Of a DNA stretch of 64,000 bases, positions 33,221 through 41,219 are shown in pieces. The stretch is from VAZQ01 sp963758945. Its GTDB lineage: Bacteria > Pseudomonadota > Alphaproteobacteria > Rhizobiales > Xanthobacteraceae. The stretch covers positions 1-64,000 of the forward strand of contig CAVWXY010000023.1 in assembly GCA_963758945.1 (NCBI GenBank), written 5' to 3'. Each line of letters starts with the position of its first letter. The first letter of the stretch is position 1. The position numbers were made by a program, and so were the translations under genes. The notes beneath the pieces are model-generated. The model did not search any database. It was not told the origin of the DNA and was given only the letters and a program-made list of their open reading frames with translations.

Positions 33221-34228
33221 TCAGAAATGGCTGAACGAGGCACGCTCGAGCGCCAGCGGCTTGCCCTGCGCATCGAGAAAACGCGCCTGCCCCGCCCCCG
33301 CGCCCACCGTGCCGATTTCGGCGAGCGCGACGCCCGCGGCCGACGCCGCCCGGCGCATGGCCGCGACTTTCCCGGCCGGCACGCAGGCCAGGACCTCGTA
33401 GTCGTCGCCTCCGGTGATGACCGCTTCGATCAAGGCCGGCTCCTGCGCGAGCGCGACGCGCGCGGCCTGGGAAAGTGGCAACCGCGCGACCTCGACCTCG
33501 GTCGCCACGCCCGAGACGCGGCAGAGCTTTGCGAGATCGCCGGCGAGACCATCGGAAACGTCCATGGCAGCCGAGGCATACGCGGTGAGCGCTTCAGCGA
33601 TGGCGGTGCGCGGCTGCGGCAGGAGATAGCGGCTCCGGAGGTGATCCTCCTGGTCTCGTGCCAGCCGCCAGCGCGTGGCGGCCAAGCCATCACGTCGCAG
33701 CAGGAGGCCGAGCGCGGCATCGCCGATCGTGCCGGTCACCAGCACGCGGTCGCCCGGCTTGGCGCCGGCGCGACGCACCATCCTGCCGTGCGGCACCGCG
33801 CCGATGACCGCGATCGAGATCGTGATCGGTCCGCCCGTGCGATCGGTATCGCCGCCGAACAGCGGGCAGCCGAAAAGGTCGGCATCTTCGCCGAGCCCGC
33901 GCGCGAACGGCGCGAGCCAGGCGTCGCCGATCTCGCGCGGCAGCGCCAAGGTGAGCAGGAATCCCAGCGGCTTGGCGCCCTTGGCCGCAAGGTCGGACAG
34001 ATTGACGCGCAACGCCTTCTTGGCGACCGTGTCGGGCGGGTCGTCGGGGAAGAAATGCACGCCCCCCACGATGCCGTCTGCCTTGAGCACGAGATCGCAC
34101 GATGGCGGCGGCGCGATCGCGGCGGCATCGTCGGCGAGGGCGAAGGCGCCGGGATGCTTCGCGAGCGGTTTGAAATAATGCGCGATCAGCCGATCCTCGC
34201 CCAATTCACCGTTATGCTCTTCGCTCAT
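33221..34228 (-). CDS. thiL: Thiamine-monophosphate kinase
   Basis: 335 aa enzyme that phosphorylates thiamine monophosphate to the diphosphate cofactor. Motifs of the PurM-like ATPase fold: GEDRLIAHYFKPL, FALADDAAAI, VLKADGIVGGVHFFPDDPPDTVAKKALRVNLSDLAAKGA (seen in pieces KADGIVGGVHF, RVNLSDLAAKG), GGDTDRTGGP, MDVSDGLAGDLAKL and GGDDYEVL. Start ATG 34228; the frame is open much further up over the P450 gene, which is a shadow. It belongs to the nusB-thiL part of the conserved block and is divergent from the P450 gene. Confidence 0.95.
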   Translation of the reverse strand: MSEEHNGELGEDRLIAHYFKPLAKHPGAFALADDAAAIAPPPSCDLVLKADGIVGGVHFFPDDPPDTVAKKALRVNLSDLAAKGAKPLGFLLTLALPREIGDAWLAPFARGLGEDADLFGCPLFGGDTDRTGGPITISIAVIGAVPHGRMVRRAGAKPGDRVLVTGTIGDAALGLLLRRDGLAATRWRLARDQEDHLRSRYLLPQPRTAIAEALTAYASAAMDVSDGLAGDLAKLCRVSGVATEVEVARLPLSQAARVALAQEPALIEAVITGGDDYEVLACVPAGKVAAMRRAASAAGVALAEIGTVGAGAGQARFLDAQGKPLALERASFSHF

Positions 34229-34321
34229 CAAATGCCCGAGCTCGCCGGTCGATCGGTATGATCGCCGCGTTCGCCATGATAGCCTGAGCCCAATCCAAAA
34301 TAAGCATTGCCGGGCCGCGTG

Positions 34322-35485
34322 ATGGAAGTATTCGATCTCTATTCCCCGGAAATCGATGCGGATCCCTTCCCGTCCTACGCGATTCTGCGCGAGCAATATC
34401 CCTGCTACTGGAGCGAAGGCGGCCAGCTCTGGATCCTGTCGCGCTACGACGACATCGTGCAGGCCGCGCGCGACTGGGAAACCTTCTCCTCCGCGCAAGG
34501 CAACATGATTGACGAGCTCCCCGGCCGCGCCGGCGCGACGCTGGGAACGACCGACCCGCCCCGCCACGACCGCCTGCGGGCTCTCAGCCAGGCCGCCTTC
34601 GCGCGCAAGAACGTCGAGCACCTGACCGTGCCGACCCTGGAGATTGCCGATCGCGCACTCGACCGCATCTGCGAGCGCCAGGAATTCGAGTTCATCGACG
34701 ATTTTTCCAGCCAGATCACGGTCGGCCTCCTCTTCCGCACCATGGGCCTGCCGGAGCGCGATCATGCCGAGATCAGGCGCAAGGTCATCCTCGCGGTCTC
34801 GACCGACAAGTCCGCCAAGGGGCGCACCGCCGAGCACATCGCCGCGTTCGCGGAGTTGAGCGACTTCCTCACCGCCGAGGTGGCGGTGCGGCGGGCGAAT
34901 CCGAAAGACGACCTCATCACCCACCTCGCCGAAGCCGAGATCGACGGCGACCGCCTGGCCGAGCGCGAGATCGTGCTGACCACCGCGACCTTCGTGATGG
35001 CCGGGGTCGAATCGCTCTCGAGCTTCATGAGCATGCTCGCGCTCAACCTGCATGATCATCCCGACGCCCGCCGACGCGTCGTCGCGGACCCCGCGCTGAT
35101 CGAATCGGCGATCGAGGAGTCGCTGCGCTTCAACACCTCGGCGCAACGCTTCAAGCGCACGGTCATGCGTGAAACCGAGTTGCATGGCCGGCGCCTGCGG
35201 GTCGGCGACAAGGTGGCACTCGCCTTCGGCTCCGGTAACCGCGATTGGCGGAAATTCCCCGATCCCGACGTCTACGACATCGACCGCCGGCCGCAGGGCC
35301 ATCTCGGCTTCGGCACAGGCAAGCATTTCTGCCTCGGCAGCGGAATGGCTCGGCTGGTCACCGCGGTGGCGATGCAGCGCTTTCTCGAGCGCATCCCCGA
35401 CTACCACCTGGCGAGCAAGGGGCTCGTCTGGAATTCGTCTTCGAATTTTCGCAGCCCCGCGGCATTGCCGTTCGTTCGCCGATAG
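34322..35485 (+). CDS. Cytochrome P450
   Basis: 387 aa soluble bacterial P450. Heme-ligand motif FGTGKHFCLGSGMARL with Cys337, the K-helix ExxR at Glu266-Arg269 (EESLR) and the I-helix AGVES (227-231), where most family members have AGxDT or AGxET. The Glu-Ser pair may still deliver protons. TDPPRHDRLRAL (about 77-88) is the usual C-helix region. No ferredoxin or ferredoxin reductase gene is adjacent, so redox partners are elsewhere. I chose ATG 34322 over TTG 34307. It is inserted in the housekeeping block between thiL and nusB. Substrate unknown. Confidence 0.92.
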   Translation: MEVFDLYSPEIDADPFPSYAILREQYPCYWSEGGQLWILSRYDDIVQAARDWETFSSAQGNMIDELPGRAGATLGTTDPPRHDRLRALSQAAFARKNVEHLTVPTLEIADRALDRICERQEFEFIDDFSSQITVGLLFRTMGLPERDHAEIRRKVILAVSTDKSAKGRTAEHIAAFAELSDFLTAEVAVRRANPKDDLITHLAEAEIDGDRLAEREIVLTTATFVMAGVESLSSFMSMLALNLHDHPDARRRVVADPALIESAIEESLRFNTSAQRFKRTVMRETELHGRRLRVGDKVALAFGSGNRDWRKFPDPDVYDIDRRPQGHLGFGTGKHFCLGSGMARLVTAVAMQRFLERIPDYHLASKGLVWNSSSNFRSPAALPFVRR

Positions 35486-35620
35486 CGACTGAAGCGCGCC
35501 GCGCGCCGCATCACGATTCCGTTAATCGGACGTCAGGAGTCCGCACGTTCTTGTGCGTTGCAGCATCTCATTGTGCGTCGCACATGGGAGGCATCGAAGA
35601 GCAGGAATCGGAGACGTGAC

Positions 35621-35800
35621 ATGAAGACGCTTATTGCTTTCGCCGCGCTCGCGACCGCATTGATCTCGCCAGCGGTTGCCCAGAGCGCCCCGCAATCCAG
35701 CAGCGTGGTTGTCGGCAACCAGTACCTCGGCGCCGATCCGGATGCCAACGTCCGGTTCGACCTGCAGCGCCAAGCCGGCACGCGCAACGGCAGCTTCTGA
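35621..35800 (+). CDS. Small secreted protein, 59 aa
   Basis: 59 aa with an N-terminal signal peptide (MKTLIAFAALATALISPAVAQ), cleaved leaving about 38 residues. The mature part includes NQYLGADPDANVRFDLQRQ, a pattern found in small periplasmic proteins of Bradyrhizobium-like genomes. A GGAG ribosome site precedes the ATG at the right distance. A 9-bp hairpin follows at 35830-35854. Function unknown. Confidence 0.72.
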   Translation: MKTLIAFAALATALISPAVAQSAPQSSSVVVGNQYLGADPDANVRFDLQRQAGTRNGSF

Positions 35801-35829
35801 TCCCTGCGTTCTGTCGTGCCTGGATGTTG

Positions 35830-35854
35830 GACCCCGGGCCTGCGTCCCGGGGTC
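35830..35854 (+). terminator. Hairpin after the small secreted-protein gene
   Basis: Exact 9-bp stem GACCCCGGG / CCCGGGGTC with a 7-nt loop (CCTGCGT), 29 nt after the stop. GC-rich stems of this sequence are frequent in rhizobial intergenic DNA, and no T-run follows; it may act as a Rho-assisted end. Confidence 0.5.
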
Positions 35855-35947
35855 TTCGCGGACTCCACGATGACAGTGAGCCGGGTCACGCAGCGGCCCG
35901 CGCGGCCGCAATAGAATCCAGACCGGATGAACGAAGCGGAGGCCGGC

Positions 35948-36145
35948 ATGATGATGCGCATATTCATGCTCGGGCTCGCGGTCGCGATGGCCACGCTGCC
36001 GACCGCCGGCCGGACCGCACCGAATTCGCAGGGCGGACTGGCGGCGCCATTTTCGCCCGGAGCGACGATTTACCGGCCCGATTGCTGGATCAAGGAAGAT
36101 CCCACCAGTCGCTGGGATATGGGAACCGGCTGTATCGGAGAGTGA
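35948..36145 (+). CDS. Small secreted protein, about 65 aa
   Basis: Start at one of three consecutive ATG codons (35948-35956), after GGAGG. Signal peptide MMMRIFMLGLAVAMATLPTAGRTA; the mature part is short, with two cysteines (PDCWIKEDP ... GTGCIGE) that may form a disulfide. It is convergent with nusB (stop-to-stop 9 nt). Function unknown. Confidence 0.65.
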   Translation: MMMRIFMLGLAVAMATLPTAGRTAPNSQGGLAAPFSPGATIYRPDCWIKEDPTSRWDMGTGCIGE

Positions 36146-36154
36146 CCCCGCACG

Positions 36155-36649
36155 TCATCGTGTCGGGCGGACGAACTCGCCTGCGCGGAACTGCCGTGCG
36201 ATTTGATCGAGCACGGCGTTGACCATGCCGGTCTCGTCCTTGTCCACGAACGCGCCGGCGACGTCGACATATTCGGATATGACGACGCGAGCCGGCACGT
36301 CACTGCGGCAGCGGAGCTCATAGGCGCCCGCACGCAGCACCGCGCGCAAGATCGCTTCGATGCGCTTGAGCGGCCAACCCTGCGCCAGCGCCTCGTCAAC
36401 CAGCGGGTCGAGCGCGCGCTGCTCACGCACCACACCGGACACGACATCGCGAAAGAACGCCGCCTCCACTGGGAGATATTGCGCGCCTTCGACCTCGCGT
36501 CCGATCCAATGGCTCTCGAACTCGGCAAGGATGTCGTCGAGGCCCGTGCCGGCGATGTCCATCTGGTAGAGCGCCTGCACCGCCGCGAGGCGTGCGGCGC
36601 CGCGACGGTTGGCCTTGCGGGGATCCTTCGCACCGCCATCCGGCGTCAT
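36155..36649 (-). CDS. nusB: Transcription antitermination factor NusB
   Basis: 164 aa all-helical RNA-binding protein that, with NusE (S10), works in rRNA antitermination. Motifs: RRGAARLAAVQALYQMDIAG, a central FFRDVVSGVV, then ELRCRSDVPARVVISEYVDVAGAF and GMVNAVLDQIARQFR. ATG 36649 overlaps the ribH stop (ATGA), the standard rhizobial coupling of ribH and nusB. The upstream-extended frame in the source is ribH shadow. Confidence 0.95.
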   Translation of the reverse strand: MTPDGGAKDPRKANRRGAARLAAVQALYQMDIAGTGLDDILAEFESHWIGREVEGAQYLPVEAAFFRDVVSGVVREQRALDPLVDEALAQGWPLKRIEAILRAVLRAGAYELRCRSDVPARVVISEYVDVAGAFVDKDETGMVNAVLDQIARQFRAGEFVRPTR

Positions 36650-37158
36650 GACGCGGCCGCGGCCAGGCGGCGCTTGAGTCGCACCAGCGCAAGCGCCGCG
36701 CGTGCGGCATCGCCGCCCTTGTCCGCTTCTTCGGGACGCGCCCGCGCCCAAGCTTGGGCGTCGCTATCAACCGTAAGGATGCCGTTGCCGATCGGCATCT
36801 TGCGTGCCACCGAAAGCTCGCTCAGCGCGCGCGCCAATTCCTGCGACACGATCTCGAAATGCAGCGTCTCGCCGCGAATGACGCAGCCGAGCGCGACCAC
36901 GCCCTCGTACGGCCGGCCGGCGCGTTCGCCGGCGTCGAGCGCCATGGCGATCGCGGGCGCGATTTCAAGCGACCCCGGCACGCTCACGCAAGCGAAGGTC
37001 GCGCCGGCTTCGTTGAGCGCGCGCGTGGCACCGGCCAGCAGGGCGTCGGCGATATCCTCGTAGAAGCGGGCTTCCACGACGAGAATGCGCGCGCCGGAGA
37101 GATCGCCTCGACTGCGATCGCCCGCATCGCTGCCGCCCGATCTGCGCGGCTCGGCCAT
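36646..37158 (-). CDS. ribH: 6,7-dimethyl-8-ribityllumazine synthase
   Basis: 170 aa riboflavin-pathway enzyme, condensing 5-amino-6-ribitylaminouracil with butanone phosphate. Motifs: ILVVEARFYEDIADALLAGA, SVPGSLEIAPAIAMAL, VALGCVIRGETLHFEIVS, and IGNGILTVDSDAQAWARA. The usual catalytic His (GETxHFE) is present. It is translationally coupled to nusB by a 4-nt overlap. The usual gap to ribE upstream holds a plus-strand cation transporter gene. Confidence 0.95.
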   Translation of the reverse strand: MAEPRRSGGSDAGDRSRGDLSGARILVVEARFYEDIADALLAGATRALNEAGATFACVSVPGSLEIAPAIAMALDAGERAGRPYEGVVALGCVIRGETLHFEIVSQELARALSELSVARKMPIGNGILTVDSDAQAWARARPEEADKGGDAARAALALVRLKRRLAAAAS

Positions 37159-37266
37159 GGACCCCGTCTCCAATGTCGGGGTGGTCGTAGCAAGCGGATC
37201 GGGTCGGAAGCAAGGGAGAGGCGATCGGCGTTTCGACGCGAACCGGCGATGTGGCACAATTCCGCG

Positions 37267-37872
37267 ATGTCCTCCTCCGAACATTCGGCCCTTCGCCGCG
37301 CGGTGCTCGCGGTGGCGGGGCTCAACCTGGCCTATTTCGGGGTGGAGTTCGCGGTCGCGCTCGCCATTGGCTCGGTGTCGTTGTTCGCCGATAGTATCGA
37401 CTTCCTCGAGGACGCCTCGATCAACCTGCTCATATTGGTGGCGCTCCGCTGGAGTGCGTCCCGGCGCGCCGTGCTGGGCATGGTATTGGCCGGCATCCTG
37501 CTCGTTCCCGGCCTCGCGACGCTGTGGACCGCGTGGGACAAGTTCTGGCTGCCGCTGCCCCCGGCGCCCATCCCGCTCACACTCACCGGCTCCGGCGCGC
37601 TGGCGGTGAACCTCGCCTGCGCCCTCATCTTGACGCGCTACCGACGCCACGCTGGCAGCCTCACGCGCGCCGCGTTCCTGTCCGCGCGCAACGACGCGTT
37701 CGCCAATATCGCCATTGTCGCGGCCGGCTTCGTCACGGCGGCGACGCAGTCGGCCTGGCCCGACCTCGTGGTCGGGCTGGCGATCGCGGCCATCAATGCG
37801 GATGCCGCCCGCGAGGTCTATGCCGCAGCGCGGCAGGAGCGGCGCGCCGCGCTCGAGGAGGCGGCGCCGTAA
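37267..37872 (+). CDS. Cation transporter (CDF-like), short form
   Basis: 201 aa with about five hydrophobic segments. The CDF patterns are recognisable: SVSLFADSIDFLEDASINLL in TM2 (D-x-x-x-D with a further ED) and LSARNDAFANIAIVAAG in TM5. There is no cytoplasmic C-terminal domain, so it is of the short type. Likely a divalent metal or proton-coupled transporter. It is encoded opposite to the riboflavin genes, between ribE and ribH, an unusual place. ATG 37267 has weak ribosome site support. Confidence 0.75.
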   Translation: MSSSEHSALRRAVLAVAGLNLAYFGVEFAVALAIGSVSLFADSIDFLEDASINLLILVALRWSASRRAVLGMVLAGILLVPGLATLWTAWDKFWLPLPPAPIPLTLTGSGALAVNLACALILTRYRRHAGSLTRAAFLSARNDAFANIAIVAAGFVTAATQSAWPDLVVGLAIAAINADAAREVYAAARQERRAALEEAAP

Positions 37873-37879
37873 GCCGCGA

Positions 37880-38485
37880 TCACCGCGCCTCCATCAGCCG
37901 CGCCGCATAGCGCGCCATCTGATCGACCTCGAGATTGACCGCATCGCCAGCGGCAAGGGCGGCAAGCGCCGTCACCGTCAGCGTGTGCGGAATGATCAAC
38001 ACCGAGAATGCGTCGCCGGCGACCTCGTTCACGGTGAGCGATACTCCGTCGAGCGCAACCGATCCCTTGGGCGCAATGAAGCGGGCAAGCTCCGCCGGTG
38101 CGCGGAAGGTGAATCGCGCCATGTCGGTGAGCTCCTCGCGCTCGAGCACGAGCGCGAGGCCGTCGGCATGGCCGGCGACGATGTGCCCGCCGAGCTCGTC
38201 GCCGATCTTGAGCGCGCGCTCGAGATTGACACGGGTCCCGCGCAGCCAACCGCCGATCGTCGTCACCCGCAGAGTCTCGGCGGCGGCATCCACCGCGAAC
38301 CAGCCACGATTGCCGTCCCTGCCCCGCCCCACCACAGTCAGGCACACGCCGCTGCATGCGATCGAAGCGCCGATGTCGATGGTATCGGGATCGTAGCCGC
38401 AGGCGATCCTGAGCCGGGCGAGCCCCTCGGCCCGTGCCTCGACCGCGACCACCTCGCCGATGTCGGTGACGATGCCTGTGAACAT
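37880..38485 (-). CDS. ribE: Riboflavin synthase, alpha subunit
   Basis: 201 aa with the two lumazine-binding repeats: MFTGIVTDIG at the start, then IDIGASIACSGVCLTV and GHIVAGHADG in the first half, and FIAPKGSVALDGVSLTVNEV with FSVLIIPHTL in the second. It converts two lumazine molecules to riboflavin. The start is 1 nt after the ribD stop, so it is co-translated. Confidence 0.96.
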   Translation of the reverse strand: MFTGIVTDIGEVVAVEARAEGLARLRIACGYDPDTIDIGASIACSGVCLTVVGRGRDGNRGWFAVDAAAETLRVTTIGGWLRGTRVNLERALKIGDELGGHIVAGHADGLALVLEREELTDMARFTFRAPAELARFIAPKGSVALDGVSLTVNEVAGDAFSVLIIPHTLTVTALAALAAGDAVNLEVDQMARYAARLMEAR

Positions 38486-38486
38486 C

Positions 38487-39614
38487 TCACACCCGCTCGA
38501 ACAGCTCGACCTTATCGGAGCCGACGGCTTCGCTGCCGACCGCCTTGAGCCGCGGCGATCGAGTTAATGCGGAAAGCGGCAGCCCGTCGAGAGCGTCGAG
38601 CCCGTCCGCTCCGATCGCCGCCGGGGAACGGAACAGCGCGGCCTCGTCGATCAGGTCGGCGCGCAGCAGAGACGCCGCAAGCACGGGCCCGGCCTCGACC
38701 AGCACGCGGGTGATGCCGCGTTGCGCCAGCCGCTCGAGCGCCGCGACGAGGTCGAGCCGGCCGGCCAGCCTGACCACGCGCAGAACTTCGACCCCCTGCG
38801 CAACCAGTGCCTGCTCGCGCTCGCGCGGCGCGGCCTCTCCGGTCACCATCCAGAGCGGCGTCTGCCGCGCGGTCGCGACCAGGTTGCTTGCCAGTGGTAG
38901 TCGCAGCGCGCCGTCGAGAACGACGCGCACCGGCGATGGCATGCCGGGCAGACGGCAGGTGAGCAACGGATCGTCCGCCAGCGCGGTGCCGACCCCGATG
39001 AGCACGGCGTCGCTATGCGAGCGCATGAGATGCACGCGCGCGGTGGCCGCATCGCCGGTAATGCGGACCGGCCTGCGGCCGGCGAGGCCGACTTTATCGT
39101 CAGCCGACAGCGCAAGCTTCAGCGTCACGTGCGGGCGGCCGTCCTGCACGCGACGGATGTGCCCGGCATGCGCGCGGCGTGCCTCCTCGGCGCCGATGCC
39201 GACTTCGACCACGACGCCGGCCTCGGCCAACCGCCAATGACCGGCGCCGGCCACCTCCGGATTGGGATCGACCAGCGCCGAGACCACGCGCGCGACGCCG
39301 GCGGCGATGACGGCCTCGGCGCAGGGCGGGGACTTGCCGTGATGCGAGCACGGCTCGAGCGTCACGTAGAGCGTGGCTCCGCGTGCGGCGGGACCGGCGC
39401 GGGCGAGCGCCTCCACCTCGGCATGGGGCCGCCCGCCGGGCTGGGTCCAGCCGCGGCCAACGATGACGCCGTCCCTCACCACCACCGCGCCAACCGCGGG
39501 ATTGGGCCGGGTGCGGCCGAGGCCACGGCGGCCGAGCGCAAGCGCGAGCGCCATGAAACGCTCATCGTCGGAAGTCCTGGTCGGCTCCGCGTGGCTCAAC
39601 GTCGTCCGTCCCAA
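38487..39614 (-). CDS. ribD: Bifunctional riboflavin deaminase/reductase RibD
   Basis: 375 aa. N-terminal zinc deaminase with HAE (PHAEVEAL) and the two Cys of TLEPCSHHGKSPPCAEA; C-terminal reductase domain with HVTLKLALSADDKVGLAG and VLVEAGPVLAASLL. It carries out the second and third steps of riboflavin synthesis from GTP. It starts opposite to the HpaB-type gene (66 nt between starts). In the usual rhizobial order it would follow nrdR directly. Confidence 0.95.
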   Translation of the reverse strand: MGRTTLSHAEPTRTSDDERFMALALALGRRGLGRTRPNPAVGAVVVRDGVIVGRGWTQPGGRPHAEVEALARAGPAARGATLYVTLEPCSHHGKSPPCAEAVIAAGVARVVSALVDPNPEVAGAGHWRLAEAGVVVEVGIGAEEARRAHAGHIRRVQDGRPHVTLKLALSADDKVGLAGRRPVRITGDAATARVHLMRSHSDAVLIGVGTALADDPLLTCRLPGMPSPVRVVLDGALRLPLASNLVATARQTPLWMVTGEAAPREREQALVAQGVEVLRVVRLAGRLDLVAALERLAQRGITRVLVEAGPVLAASLLRADLIDEAALFRSPAAIGADGLDALDGLPLSALTRSPRLKAVGSEAVGSDKVELFERV

Positions 39615-39679
39615 CTCGTCATCGTCGGAGCCTGAGGTTATAAGGCCAAACTATCAAGTCTGCCGTCCAGGGAGCTGCA

Positions 39680-41137
39680 ATGCTGATTAGCGGCAAGGAA
39701 AAGCTCGAGCGCATGCGGGACGGCCGCGCCGTCTATATCGGCGCCGAGCGCGTCGACGACGTCACGACGCATCCAGCGTTCAAAAACGCGGCGCGGACCA
39801 TTGCCGACCTCTACGAGTTCAAATCCGATCCGCAACGTAGCGACTTGTTCTCGTTCGAAGAGAATGGCGAGCGTTACGGCCTGCCCTGGTTGCGCTGCCG
39901 CACGCGCGAAGATCTCGCCCGCCGCGTCCGTGCGATGAAGGCGACCGCGGAGGCGACCTATGGCCTGATCGGTCGCTCGCCCGACCACGTCGCCGGCTTG
40001 ATCACCGGGCTGGCGATGAAGCCCGAGTTGCTCGACACCCTCACCCCCGGTTTCGGCGCCAACCTCTCGCGCTACTACGACCATGCGCGTTTGCACGATC
40101 TCTATCTATCGTTCGCGGTGACGCCGCCTTCCGGCATCCGCAGCCGGGAAATCTTCACCGGCGAGGCGCGCGACGATCCGACGCTGCAAGTGATCGCCGA
40201 GGGCGATGGCGGCGTCGTCATCTCCGGCATGAAGATGCTGGCCACCGGCGCGGTGTTCGCCGACGAGGTATGGATCGGAAATCTCACCGCCATCGACGAC
40301 AGGCGCGCGAGCGAGAGCATCACCTGCGCCCTGCCGATCAACACGCCCGGCATCTCGTTCTGGGCGCGCGAGCCCTATGAGCGGCACGCCCGCCACGAGG
40401 CGGATTATCCGCTGAGCTTCCGTTTCGACGAGACCGACACGGTGCTGGTCTGCGACCGCGTCAAAGTGCCATGGGAGCGCGTCTTCCTGCACAACAACGG
40501 AGCGATGTCGCGCCGCATTTATATCGAGACACCGGCGAACTGTTACCAGAACCAGCAGTCCAACGTGCGTTTCTGGGCCAAGATGGGTTTGATCGTCGGG
40601 CTCGCGAGCCGCATGTGCCAAGCGAACGGCATCGACAAGGTCCCGGCGGTGCGCGAGACGCTGGGAAGGCTGGCTGCGCTCGAGGCGACCATCGGGGGGC
40701 TGGTGGCCGGACAGGTCGAGGCTTGCGAGCGCTGGCCCGAGGGCTACGCCACCCCGAACCGGCGGATCATGTATGCCACACTGAACTGGTGCCAGGAGCA
40801 CCACACCGAGATCATCGACGTGTTGCGCACGCTCGCCGGCGCCGCCCCGCTGCAGATGCCGGCAAGCATCGACCTCCTCGCCGACCCCGAACTCAAGCAG
40901 CGGTTCGAGCGCTGGTGGTCGACGCCCACGCTCCCCGCGGTCGATCGCCTCAAGCTCTACAAGCTCACCTGGGACCTGATCGGCTCGGAATTCGCCGGCC
41001 GGCACATGCTCTACGAGCGCTTCTATGCCGGCAATTCGATCATCGTGCGCAACCAGAGCGACCGCGAGGCGCCGTGGGACCAATTCCATGCCACGGTCGA
41101 TGGATTGCTGGAGCGGGTGCAGATTCCGGACCTGTAA
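39680..41137 (+). CDS. HpaB-family flavin-dependent monooxygenase/dehydratase
   Basis: 485 aa, acyl-CoA-dehydrogenase-like fold of the 4-hydroxyphenylacetate 3-monooxygenase (HpaB) and 4-hydroxybutyryl-CoA dehydratase family. Motifs: GREYLxxMRD-type start (KEKLERMRDGRAVYI), GRSPDHVAG, a YYDHARLHDLYLSFAVTPP region, then GGVVISGMKMLATGA, DRVKVPWERVF. The Cys/His cluster of 4Fe-4S dehydratases is not evident, so the monooxygenase type using free FADH2 is more likely. A partner flavin reductase gene is not next to it. Substrate probably aromatic. Inserted between nrdR and ribD, opposite in direction. Confidence 0.9.
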   Translation: MLISGKEKLERMRDGRAVYIGAERVDDVTTHPAFKNAARTIADLYEFKSDPQRSDLFSFEENGERYGLPWLRCRTREDLARRVRAMKATAEATYGLIGRSPDHVAGLITGLAMKPELLDTLTPGFGANLSRYYDHARLHDLYLSFAVTPPSGIRSREIFTGEARDDPTLQVIAEGDGGVVISGMKMLATGAVFADEVWIGNLTAIDDRRASESITCALPINTPGISFWAREPYERHARHEADYPLSFRFDETDTVLVCDRVKVPWERVFLHNNGAMSRRIYIETPANCYQNQQSNVRFWAKMGLIVGLASRMCQANGIDKVPAVRETLGRLAALEATIGGLVAGQVEACERWPEGYATPNRRIMYATLNWCQEHHTEIIDVLRTLAGAAPLQMPASIDLLADPELKQRFERWWSTPTLPAVDRLKLYKLTWDLIGSEFAGRHMLYERFYAGNSIIVRNQSDREAPWDQFHATVDGLLERVQIPDL

Positions 41138-41219
41138 CGCGAGCTGCGGCCTCGGCGCAAGCGGTCGCTCCCTGCCCGCGCGGAAACGCCGAAAATTGTC
41201 CAAATGCGGAGGCGAGGTG

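Noticed and set aside
33221..35407. 728-aa minus frame including thiL
   Set aside because: Only the last 335 residues are ThiL; the first part is antisense to the P450 gene.
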